Assembly: GCA_002403515.1 (NCBI GenBank)
Contig: DHHZ01000082.1
Coordinates: forward strand, 1 to 26,651
Source of the DNA: Legionellales bacterium UBA4759
GTDB lineage: Bacteria > Pseudomonadota > Gammaproteobacteria > Legionellales > Legionellaceae
DNA length: 26,651 nt
Direction of reading: 5' to 3'
Under the pieces are notes generated by a model that did not search any database, was not told where the DNA came from, and worked only from the letters and a program-made list of their open reading frames with translations. Of the stretch, positions 1 through 7,174 are shown in pieces. Numbering within the stretch: the stretch's first letter is position 1; each line of letters starts with the position of its first letter. A program made the position numbers and the translations under genes.

Positions 1-158
1 TTTTTTGGGAGGATTACCATATCAATTGGATGGAATGATAATCCCTTATCAATGATTGTTATATCTTTAGGATTGCATATATGTTTGAGGATTAGTGGTA
101 ATAGGCATTTTGATACAGCACCATAACCAAGAATAACAATTTTTTTCTTTTTTAAACT
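1..158 (-). CDS. Partial homospermidine synthase-like NAD-binding protein (N-terminal piece)
   Basis: An open frame on the minus strand runs off the left edge of the window. It reads KKKKIVILGYGAVSKCLLP and continues LILKH, then ITIID, then HPIDM. A hydrophobic strand, a GxGxxx turn, a helix and a second strand ending in Asp is the start of a Rossmann NAD(P)-binding fold. The wording closely resembles homospermidine synthase / saccharopine dehydrogenase-type proteins, which make polyamines with NAD as cofactor. About 52 codons are open. In this frame there is no ATG, GTG or TTG between the upstream stop (TAG at 186-188) and the conserved strand; the first ATG is at 18-20, inside the domain. 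The start is therefore non-standard (ATT at 138-140 or ATA at 180-182 are the only near-starts), or the gene has decayed. The family call is moderate; the coding reading itself is fairly secure. Confidence 0.45.
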
Positions 159-267
159 CCGAAACTCTAATAAATTAACTATAGACTACAAGTATAATTT
201 TTTGAGTTATTTGATAAAAAATGTTCGCATGAGTTCGATTCAAAGTATTTTTTGATTTATCAATATG

Positions 268-276
268 TGTTATAAT
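268..276 (+). promoter_or_regulatory. Extended -10 promoter of the SUF operon
   Basis: TGT directly precedes a perfect TATAAT at 271-276, giving an extended -10 element. At a 17-base spacing the -35 region is only a T run (248-253), which fits reliance on the extended -10. The predicted transcript start is near 283, about 50 bases before the regulator gene. Confidence 0.6.
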
Positions 277-288
277 CAGGCCAATTTT

Positions 289-311
289 TAAATAAGACTT
301 ATTTAGTACTA
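289..311 (+). promoter_or_regulatory. Palindromic operator, probable site for the Rrf2/SUF regulator
   Basis: TAAATAAG-A-CTTATTTA (289-305) is a perfect 8+1+8 palindrome, followed by a second overlapping palindrome TAGTACTA (304-311). The same stretch can be read as GACT-N5-AGT (296-307), which matches the core half-sites and spacing of the IscR type 1 motif (GACT-N5-AGTC) except for the last base. It lies at about +6 to +28 from the predicted start, where a bound protein would block transcription. Autorepression by the adjacent Rrf2 protein is inferred. Confidence 0.55.
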
Positions 312-333
312 GATTGTTGCCTAGAGGAGTGGT

Positions 334-795
334 ATGCTTCGCATCAGCAAGTTGGCAGATTACGGAACGGTAGTGATGGTGTATTTGGTACATCATCAGG
401 ACAAGCTTTGCAATGCTCGTGATATTGCAACGCATACCCATCTTTCCATTCCTACTGTAAGTAAATTACTAAAAAAACTAACATCAGCGGGTTTATTAAT
501 TTCTGTGCGTGGTGCAAGCGGTGGTTATAAACTGCAAAGATCCGCTGCTGAAATTAGTGTGGCTGATATTTTATTTGCCTTAGATGAACAACGCGGCATC
601 ATTGAATGCCATATGAAATCAAGTGATTGTTCTTTGGGGCAGGTCTGTCGCATTCAGACCAATTGGAGAATTATCAGTCAAGCAGTAGAGTCAGCACTTT
701 CGAGTGTGTCTTTAGATGCTTTGGCACAACCCCATTTTCCTGAAAGCGATTTAGAGCGGGTAAAACAATTAGCGATTGGAGTAGAGCGTGGCTAA
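334..795 (+). CDS. Rrf2-family SUF system Fe-S regulator
   Basis: This is a 153-residue transcription regulator of the Rrf2/IscR family, of the type found at the head of gammaproteobacterial SUF operons. The N-terminal winged helix covers about residues 1-70, with the recognition-helix region around 38-50 and the conserved wing RGASGGYKL at 59-67. Three cysteines at 92, 99 and 105 (spacing C-x6-C-x5-C) match the cluster-binding loop of IscR-like sensors. An AGAGGAG ribosome site (323-329) sits four bases before the ATG. The gene overlaps sufB by 8 bases, so regulator and operon are translated together. It probably senses Fe-S status and represses its own operon through the palindrome at 289-311; this is inferred from family behaviour and position. 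Confidence 0.88.
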   Translation: MLRISKLADYGTVVMVYLVHHQDKLCNARDIATHTHLSIPTVSKLLKKLTSAGLLISVRGASGGYKLQRSAAEISVADILFALDEQRGIIECHMKSSDCSLGQVCRIQTNWRIISQAVESALSSVSLDALAQPHFPESDLERVKQLAIGVERG

Positions 796-2233
796 TCAAG
801 ATCATTTACAATCCTGGTTGGATAAAGATTATGAACATGGTTTTACGACGGATATCGAAGTAGAATCTTTTCCACCTGGCTTAAACGAAGACGTCATTCG
901 TCGATTATCCAAAATTAAAAACGAACCTGAGTTCATGCTTGAATGGCGTTTGGCGGCTTTTGAATATTGGAAAAATATGCCTCACCCAGAATGGTCAACG
1001 GTCAAGTTTCCAAAAGTAGATTTTCAAGCCATATCCTATTATTCAGCACCCAAAAATCTTAAAGATGGTCCTAAAAGTTTAGATGAAGTGGATCCGGAGC
1101 TTTTAAAAACTTATGAAAAATTAGGTATTCCATTAAAAGAACAAGAAATGTTGGCAGGTGTTGCAGTCGATGCGGTTTTTGATAGCGTATCTGTTGCCAC
1201 AACATTCAAGTCAAAGCTGGCAGAATATGGTGTTATTTTTTGTTCAATGTCTGAGGCCTTACAAAAATATCCTGAATTGGTACAACAATATTTAGGCACA
1301 GTCGTTCCTTATCGTGATAACTTTTATGCTGCTTTAAATTCTGCGGTATTTAGCGACGGCTCATTTGTTTACATTCCACCCGGCGTTAGATGCCCTATGG
1401 AATTGTCTACTTATTTTCGAATCAATGCTGTTGCCACCGGTCAGTTTGAGCGAACCTTAATTATTGCTGATAAAAACAGTTATGTTTCTTATCTAGAGGG
1501 TTGTACTGCACCCATGCGAGATGAAAATCAATTGCATGCAGCTGTGGTTGAATTGGTTGCTTTAGAGGGTGCTCAAATTAAGTACTCGACCGTTCAAAAT
1601 TGGTACCCTGGGGATGCTGAAGGTAAAGGTGGTATTTATAACTTTGTGACCAAGCGCGGTTTATGTAAAGAACGCGGTGCAAAAATTTCCTGGACACAAA
1701 TTGAAACTGGCTCGGCTATTACTTGGAAATACCCGAGCGTGGTCCTGAAAGGCGATGATTCTGTTGGTGAGTTTTACAGTGTTGCCGTGACCAACCATTA
1801 CCAACAAGCCGATACCGGCACTAAAATGATTCACATTGGTAAAAATACACGTTCTACCATCATTTCTAAAGGGATTAGTGCGGGTCATTCCTCCAATGTT
1901 TATCGTGGTTTGGTGCGTGTTGCACCAACGGCGACCAATGCTCGAAATTTCACGCAGTGTGATTCACTTTTAATGGGTGCTTTATCTGCAGCACATACTT
2001 TTCCTTCAATTGAAGTGAAAAATCAATCGGCGCAAATTGAGCATGAAGCCACCACATCAAAGATTAGTGACGAGCAGTTATTTTATTGTTTACAACGTGG
2101 TATTGCTCAAGAAGATTCTATTGCCATGATTGTAAATGGTTTTTGTAAACAAGTTTTGAAAGAATTACCCATGGAGTTTGCTGTTGAGGCAACCAAATTG
2201 TTAGGTATTAGTTTAGAGGGGGCTGTTGGATAA
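788..2233 (+). CDS. sufB: Fe-S cluster assembly scaffold SufB
   Basis: SufB is the scaffold subunit of the cytoplasmic SufBC2D complex, on which Fe-S clusters are assembled. The 481-residue product has the usual length and conserved stretches: FIPPGVRCP-like (here YIPPGVRCP), EGCTAP, the TVQNWYPGD segment and a C-terminal ELPMEFAVEA. Cys391 in the NFTQCDS motif corresponds to the cysteine implicated in cluster assembly in the E. coli protein. The start codon is GTG at 788, inside the regulator gene; GGAG at 778-781 lies six bases upstream and supports that choice. The stop overlaps the sufC start by one base (TAATG), so the two are translationally coupled. Confidence 0.97.
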   Translation: MANQDHLQSWLDKDYEHGFTTDIEVESFPPGLNEDVIRRLSKIKNEPEFMLEWRLAAFEYWKNMPHPEWSTVKFPKVDFQAISYYSAPKNLKDGPKSLDEVDPELLKTYEKLGIPLKEQEMLAGVAVDAVFDSVSVATTFKSKLAEYGVIFCSMSEALQKYPELVQQYLGTVVPYRDNFYAALNSAVFSDGSFVYIPPGVRCPMELSTYFRINAVATGQFERTLIIADKNSYVSYLEGCTAPMRDENQLHAAVVELVALEGAQIKYSTVQNWYPGDAEGKGGIYNFVTKRGLCKERGAKISWTQIETGSAITWKYPSVVLKGDDSVGEFYSVAVTNHYQQADTGTKMIHIGKNTRSTIISKGISAGHSSNVYRGLVRVAPTATNARNFTQCDSLLMGALSAAHTFPSIEVKNQSAQIEHEATTSKISDEQLFYCLQRGIAQEDSIAMIVNGFCKQVLKELPMEFAVEATKLLGISLEGAVG

Positions 2234-2985
2234 TGTTAACGATAGAAAATCTTCATGCCAATATTGGCGATCAAGAAATTTTAAAAGGTATAAATTTATC
2301 CATCGGTGATGGAGAGGTTCATGCGATTATGGGCCCCAATGGTTCTGGAAAAAGTACCTTATCTAAGGTTTTAGTGGGACATCCAGCCTACCAAATTACC
2401 AAGGGTCGAATTTTATTCAAAGGTAAAGATTTGACAAGCTATTCTCCGGAAGAACGTGCGCAATTGGGTTTATTTTTATCATTTCAATACCCTGTAGAAA
2501 TCCCTGGCGTGACCAATATCAATTTTTTGAAGGCATCCGTGAATGCGGTCAGAAAAGCCCAAGGTCGCCAAACCTTAGATGCGATTGATTTCTTGAGCTT
2601 TATTCGTGAAAAATGCGCACAGGTTTCTATGGATGAGAGCTTTTTATACCGCAATATCAATGAAGGCTTTTCTGGTGGTGAGAAAAAACGCAACGAAATG
2701 GTGCAATTACTGGCTTTAGAACCTGCCTTAGCAATCCTAGATGAGACCGATTCTGGTTTAGACATTGATGCTTTAAAAACCATCGCAGAGGGTGTGAGTG
2801 CTTTACGCGACCCAAAACATTCTATGATTGTTGTGACACACTATCAACGCTTATTGAATTACATCCAACCTGATTTTGTGCATGTATTGGCAAATGGTCG
2901 TATTATTAAATCAGGTGATAAGTCATTGGCCTTAGAGCTTGAAGATAAAGGATATGGTTGGATTGAATCATTGGAGCAGGCATGA
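2233..2985 (+). CDS. sufC: Fe-S assembly ATPase SufC
   Basis: SufC is the ABC-type ATPase of the SufBCD complex; ATP binding drives conformational change in the SufB-SufD core. All nucleotide-binding motifs are visible: Walker A GPNGSGKST (34-42), Q-loop FQYP (84-87), signature FSGGEKKRNE (146-155), Walker B with catalytic Glu in LAILDETDSGLD (167-178) and the switch His203 in THYQR. The FSGGEKKR form of the signature is characteristic of SufC rather than transporters. There are no membrane segments. Length is 250 residues, as usual. It overlaps sufB by one base and sufD by four (ATGA). Confidence 0.98.
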   Translation: MLTIENLHANIGDQEILKGINLSIGDGEVHAIMGPNGSGKSTLSKVLVGHPAYQITKGRILFKGKDLTSYSPEERAQLGLFLSFQYPVEIPGVTNINFLKASVNAVRKAQGRQTLDAIDFLSFIREKCAQVSMDESFLYRNINEGFSGGEKKRNEMVQLLALEPALAILDETDSGLDIDALKTIAEGVSALRDPKHSMIVVTHYQRLLNYIQPDFVHVLANGRIIKSGDKSLALELEDKGYGWIESLEQA

Positions 2986-4214
2986 GCGAGTGGTTTAGCA
3001 ATATCAATATGCCAGCAACCGGTTCACAGCCATGGTTTCAAGCATGGCGTGAACAAGCCAAGCAACAGTTTGAAAAAGTTGGATTGCCTGCGCAAAAGCA
3101 AGAAAAATGGCGTTATGCACCATTAAAAGCTTTGTATGCTGATCATTTTGAGTCTAAAAATAGCGGACATTTTTCAACCTGCCCTTTAAAAATTGATGCG
3201 CATTTTATTCAATGTAAAAATCAAAAAACTTTTTTGGATGCCTTGGGTAAATTGCCTAAAGGTGTGGTAGTCTTACCATTGGTTGAGGCTATAGAAAAGC
3301 ATCCTGAATTGGTTCGTAAGTATCTTTCCCAAGTTGATGAAAATAAAGATGGATTTTACGCTTTAAACAGTGCCGTTTTCGAGGCAGGTGTTTTTATTTA
3401 TATACCAGAAAATGTGACACTTGAGCATCCTATCGTTATTCATCACCAATCTGAGCGTGCAACCATTAGTCATTTTCATCATTTGGTGGTGTGTGAACGG
3501 CATGCCAAATTAAATATTATTGAATATTTTGACAGTGTTGATGAGAACTTGGGCTTTATTAATCATGTTAGTGAGTTTGCCTTAGCTGAATCAGCAGATT
3601 GCCAGCATTTGACCCTGCAGCTTTTGTCGCCTGCGGCTAAGTTACAAAGCCAAGTGTGGGTTAATCAACAAACTTTATCTAATTTTGAAAGTTTTTGGTT
3701 ACAAAAAGGTGGACAATATTCATCTTGCGATGCTTGGGTGAATCTGAATGGTGAACATGCCAAAGCTTCCTTAAATGGTGTCTTTAAAGCACAAGGTCAG
3801 CAAGTTCAACAGCAACGTATCAATATTTCGCATATCGTACCTCATTGCCAGAGCTCGCAAAACTTTCGAGGAATTTTGGATGAGCATGCGCATGGTGTTT
3901 TTATTGGTCAAGTCGAAGTATTTAAAGATGCTATCAAAACTGAGGCCCATCAATCTAATAAAAATCTGCTATTATCTAAATATGCACAGATGACAACTTG
4001 CCCCCAGTTACAAATTTTTGCAGATGATGTGATTTGTTCGCATGGTGCAACAGTTGGGCAATTGGAAGAAGATGCGCTATTTTATTTACAAGCGCGCGGT
4101 TTATCACAGGCCTATGCCAAAAAATTATTGGTACAAGCCTTTATGCAAGAGCCTGTAGATGGCATTTCAAATGAAATTTTTAAAAAATGTTGTGTGGAAC
4201 AATTGGATAAATAG
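2982..4214 (+). CDS. sufD: Fe-S assembly protein SufD
   Basis: SufD is the SufB paralogue that completes the SufBC2D scaffold and helps iron enter it. The 410-residue protein is slightly shorter than the E. coli homologue (423). It keeps the C-terminal CSHGATVGQL motif with His354, equivalent to the histidine needed for cluster assembly in E. coli, followed by DALFYLQARGL. The N-terminal region holds the PLPAQKQEKWRY-like helix (here GLPAQKQEKWRY) typical of SufD, and the centre is rich in short beta strands consistent with the parallel beta-helix core. The ATG overlaps the sufC stop (ATGA), so it is translated by coupling. An 11-base gap containing a good ribosome site leads into sufS. Confidence 0.96.
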   Translation: MSEWFSNINMPATGSQPWFQAWREQAKQQFEKVGLPAQKQEKWRYAPLKALYADHFESKNSGHFSTCPLKIDAHFIQCKNQKTFLDALGKLPKGVVVLPLVEAIEKHPELVRKYLSQVDENKDGFYALNSAVFEAGVFIYIPENVTLEHPIVIHHQSERATISHFHHLVVCERHAKLNIIEYFDSVDENLGFINHVSEFALAESADCQHLTLQLLSPAAKLQSQVWVNQQTLSNFESFWLQKGGQYSSCDAWVNLNGEHAKASLNGVFKAQGQQVQQQRINISHIVPHCQSSQNFRGILDEHAHGVFIGQVEVFKDAIKTEAHQSNKNLLLSKYAQMTTCPQLQIFADDVICSHGATVGQLEEDALFYLQARGLSQAYAKKLLVQAFMQEPVDGISNEIFKKCCVEQLDK

Positions 4215-4225
4215 AGAGGGAACCT

Positions 4226-5443
4226 ATGTTTAATGTTGAGCAGATTCGAAAAGATTTTCCAATATTGCATCAAGAAGTTAATGGTTATCCTCTGGTTTAC
4301 TTTGATAATGCTGCCACGACCCATAAGCCAAAATCAGTGATTGATGCCATTTGTGATTTTTATCAAAATTATAATTCCAATGTTCATCGAGGCGTTCATG
4401 ATTTGAGTGCAAAGGCGACTTTGGCTTATGAATATGCGCGAGAAAAAATAGCGCATTTAATTGGTGCAAAAAGTAGCCATGAATGTGTTTTTGTTCGAGG
4501 AACTACAGAAGCAATTAACTTGGTTGCCAATAGTTATTTATTACCAATTTTAAAACCAGGCGATGAAATCGTTTTAACGCATATGGAACATCATGCCAAT
4601 ATTGTCCCATGGCAAATGATATGCGAAAAAACAGGTGCCATGCTCAAAATCGCTCCCATTAATTTAAATGGTGAGTTGATGTTAGACCGTTTTGAAAAGT
4701 TATTGGGTCCCAAAACTAAAATGGTGGCTTGCTGTTATGCGTCAAATGCTTTAGGAACTATCAATCCTGTACAAGAAATTGTAAAAATGGCTCATGCTGT
4801 TGGTGCAAAAGTCTTAATTGATGGCGCACAATCAACACCGCATCTTCCTATCAATGTTCAAGAGCTTAATGCTGATTTTTATGCTTTATCAGGTCATAAA
4901 ATGTATGGACCAACAGGTATCGGTGTTTTGTGGGGTAAAGCTGAGTTGTTAGACCAAATGCTTCCTTATCAAGGTGGCGGCGAAATGATTTCACATGTGA
5001 GTTTTGATTTAACAGAATATGCACCAGTTCCCTTTAAATTTGAAGCGGGTACACCCAATATTGCAGGTGCCATTGGTTTAGGTGCTGCTGTTGATTATTT
5101 ACAGTCTTTGAATTTAAATGAAGTTCTGGAGTATGAAGCTTCTTTATTGCACTATGCCACTGAGCGATTATTGGATATCAAAGGTTTTAATATCATAGGT
5201 ACATCGAGTGATAAGGTACCTGTCTTATCGTTTGTACATGGGGTCATTCATGCCCATGATATTGGTACTATTTTAGACAATCAGGGTATTGCGATTCGCA
5301 GTGGCCATCATTGTGCCATGCCCCTGATGGATTTTTTTGATGTTTCAGCAACTGCGCGAATTTCGTTATCGTTTTATAATACCATCGAAGAAATCGACCG
5401 TTGTATACATGCTTTAGAAAAAGTTAAAGAGGTTTTTAGTTGA
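4226..5443 (+). CDS. sufS: Cysteine desulfurase SufS
   Basis: SufS is a pyridoxal-phosphate enzyme that removes sulfur from L-cysteine, giving alanine and a persulfide for cluster assembly. The 405-residue sequence shows the fold-type I pattern: FDNAATTHKP near the N-terminus, HANIVPW (His about 125), DGAQSTPH, the PLP lysine Lys225 in LSGHKMYGP and the persulfide Cys363 in SGHHCAMP. This group II (SufS-like) active-site loop separates it from IscS/NifS. GAGAGGG (4213-4219) is a strong ribosome site for the ATG. The stop (TGATG) overlaps the sufU ATG. Sulfur is presumably passed to the neighbouring SufU. Confidence 0.97.
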   Translation: MFNVEQIRKDFPILHQEVNGYPLVYFDNAATTHKPKSVIDAICDFYQNYNSNVHRGVHDLSAKATLAYEYAREKIAHLIGAKSSHECVFVRGTTEAINLVANSYLLPILKPGDEIVLTHMEHHANIVPWQMICEKTGAMLKIAPINLNGELMLDRFEKLLGPKTKMVACCYASNALGTINPVQEIVKMAHAVGAKVLIDGAQSTPHLPINVQELNADFYALSGHKMYGPTGIGVLWGKAELLDQMLPYQGGGEMISHVSFDLTEYAPVPFKFEAGTPNIAGAIGLGAAVDYLQSLNLNEVLEYEASLLHYATERLLDIKGFNIIGTSSDKVPVLSFVHGVIHAHDIGTILDNQGIAIRSGHHCAMPLMDFFDVSATARISLSFYNTIEEIDRCIHALEKVKEVFS

Positions 5444-5892
5444 TGCAAGATTTAAAAGAACTTTATCAAGAAGTGATCCTTGATCATAATAAAAATCCTA
5501 GGAATTTTGGAACCCTTGAACACGCCAGTTGTGAAGCCAAAGGCCATAATCCTTTGTGTGGTGATCAGTTACGCTTGTTTTTAAAAATTGAAAATGACCT
5601 TATTGTCGATGTACGCTTTGAAGGTCGAGGTTGCGCTATCTCTCAGGCATCTGCTTCTTTGATGACAGAAGCTCTCAAGGGTTTAAGCACCCAACAGGCC
5701 AAAGATTTGTTTGACAAAGTACATTTGCTTTTAACCGATGAGGCATTTGATATCAACACTTTGCCTTATTTAAAGCTTCAAGTACTTGCAGGAGTTCGCG
5801 CATATCCTGCTAGAGTCAAGTGTGCCTCTTTGGCTTGGCATACCTTAATGGCTGCCTTAAAACATCAACCAGATGCTGCAAAAACTGAGTAA
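5443..5892 (+). CDS. sufU: SufU-type sulfur acceptor / Fe-S assembly protein
   Basis: This protein belongs to the IscU/NifU-N fold, SufU branch, which accepts sulfur from SufS at a zinc-bound cysteine. The 149-residue product has NPLCGD with Cys39 and Asp41, GRGCAISQASAS with Cys64, and RVKCASLAW with Cys127, the SufU zinc-ligand set. The stretch between Cys64 and Cys127 is the insertion that separates SufU from IscU. I chose the ATG at 5443, which overlaps the sufS stop by one base; an in-frame TTG three bases earlier is less likely. Its presence in place of SufE is notable for this class, where E. coli uses SufE, though other gammaproteobacteria are thought to carry SufU-type operons. Confidence 0.93.
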   Translation: MQDLKELYQEVILDHNKNPRNFGTLEHASCEAKGHNPLCGDQLRLFLKIENDLIVDVRFEGRGCAISQASASLMTEALKGLSTQQAKDLFDKVHLLLTDEAFDINTLPYLKLQVLAGVRAYPARVKCASLAWHTLMAALKHQPDAAKTE

Positions 5893-5897
5893 ATCGT

Positions 5898-6233
5898 ATG
5901 TTTGGATTAAAGAAAAAAATGAAAAAAGAAGTATTGAAGGAGGCGGTAGTCGCTTCATTGAAAACAATTTTTGATCCAGAAATTCCTGTCAATATTTATG
6001 ATTTGGGCTTAATTTATGACATCGCAGTTGATGATGAGCAACAAGTTCATATTCAAATGACTTTAACCTCGCCAGGTTGTCCGGTTGCACAAACCTTCCC
6101 TGGCACCGTTGAGCAAACCATTAATCAAATCCCTGAGGTTGCCGATTGCACGGTTGAGTTGGTTTGGGAACCACCTTGGACCCAAGAGCGCATGAGTGAA
6201 GTTGCACGTTTAGAGTTAGGAATGTTTTTTTAA
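5898..6233 (+). CDS. sufT: SufT-like DUF59 / MIP18-family Fe-S maturation protein
   Basis: This 111-residue protein of the DUF59 (MIP18/PaaD-like) family helps mature Fe-S proteins, probably in cluster delivery. Visible family features are DPEIPVNIYDLGLIY (about 27-41), TSPGCPV with the conserved Cys near residue 61, and WEPPWT near the C-terminus. It follows sufU by five bases and its stop overlaps the epmA ATG (TAATG). The ATG at 5898 gives the full length; a second ATG seven codons on (5919) would lose only a lysine-rich tail. No clear ribosome site is seen before 5898, so coupling to sufU is likely. Confidence 0.92.
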   Translation: MFGLKKKMKKEVLKEAVVASLKTIFDPEIPVNIYDLGLIYDIAVDDEQQVHIQMTLTSPGCPVAQTFPGTVEQTINQIPEVADCTVELVWEPPWTQERMSEVARLELGMFF

Positions 6234-7174
6234 TGAATTGGCAACCCTCAGCTGATATTGCTGTATTAAAACAACGCGATATCTTTAATCGCCAAATTAG
6301 AGCTTTCTTTCAAGCCCGAGGCTATTGGGAAGTAGAAACCCCATATATGGGTCAATATGGCGTCACTGATATTCATTTGAGCAATATCAAAGCTACATTC
6401 CGTGGTGAAACCTATGCCCTTCAGACTTCGCCTGAATATCATATGAAAAGATTATTGGCTGCAGGTAGTGGGGCTATTTTTCAAATTGCTCGAGTGTTTC
6501 GAGATGATGAATATGGTCGTTGGCATAATCCTGAGTTCACATTGTTAGAATGGTATCAATTGGATGTGAACCATTGGTATTTGATTGATGAAATTGAAGC
6601 CTTATTCAAAAGTTTAGGTGATGTTCCTGAGTTCAAGCATTTAACTTATCAGGCCGCATTTCAAATGTTTTGTGGGTTTGATCCTTTTGATATTACTCAA
6701 GCTCAAATTCGTGCTGTTGCACATCAATTTGATTTGGGCAATGTGTTGGGTAAAGATGAACCCATTGATCAATATTTACATCTTTTAATGGCTATGGTGG
6801 TGGAACCAGGATTAAAAACATTGAATGCACCGGTTGTCATTTATGATTTTCCAGCATCTCAAGCGGCTTTAGCCAAGGTTAATGGTCAGATTGCGCATCG
6901 TTTTGAAGTTTATTGGCAGGGGGTTGAGTTGGCCAATGGTTTTCATGAGTTAACTGATGCTAACCTACAAGCCTCGCGTTTTAAAAATGACAATGCTCTA
7001 CGTCAGTCACAAAATCTTGAATGTGTTGCCATAGATGAGCGCTTTTTAGCAGCCCTTGATGCAGGCCTTCCAGAATGTAGTGGTGTGGCATTAGGTCTTG
7101 ACCGTTTATTTGCACTCCTTCTTCAACAACAGGAGTTGTCCAAAGTGATGAGTTTTTCACACAGTCGGTCCTAG
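6233..7174 (+). CDS. epmA: EF-P beta-lysylation protein EpmA (GenX/PoxA)
   Basis: EpmA is a lysyl-tRNA-synthetase-like enzyme that ligates (R)-beta-lysine to a conserved lysine of elongation factor P, relieving ribosome stalling at proline runs. The 313 residues cover only the class II catalytic core and lack the anticodon-binding domain, as in E. coli EpmA (325). Motif 1 region LQTSPEYHMKRLL (63-75), motif 2 FRDDEYGRWHNPEF (89-102) and motif 3 GVALGLDRLF (284-293) are intact. It is the last gene of the SUF operon, sharing one base with sufT. The beta-lysine is made by EpmB, a radical-SAM 4Fe-4S enzyme not in this window. Its last 18 bases overlap the convergent gene on the other strand. Confidence 0.95.
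   Translation: MNWQPSADIAVLKQRDIFNRQIRAFFQARGYWEVETPYMGQYGVTDIHLSNIKATFRGETYALQTSPEYHMKRLLAAGSGAIFQIARVFRDDEYGRWHNPEFTLLEWYQLDVNHWYLIDEIEALFKSLGDVPEFKHLTYQAAFQMFCGFDPFDITQAQIRAVAHQFDLGNVLGKDEPIDQYLHLLMAMVVEPGLKTLNAPVVIYDFPASQAALAKVNGQIAHRFEVYWQGVELANGFHELTDANLQASRFKNDNALRQSQNLECVAIDERFLAALDAGLPECSGVALGLDRLFALLLQQQELSKVMSFSHSRS

Noticed and set aside
175..441. An 88-codon minus-strand frame over the SUF promoter and regulator start
   Set aside because: It lies across the operator region and the coding start of the regulator; composition is unlike a protein and no ribosome site is seen.
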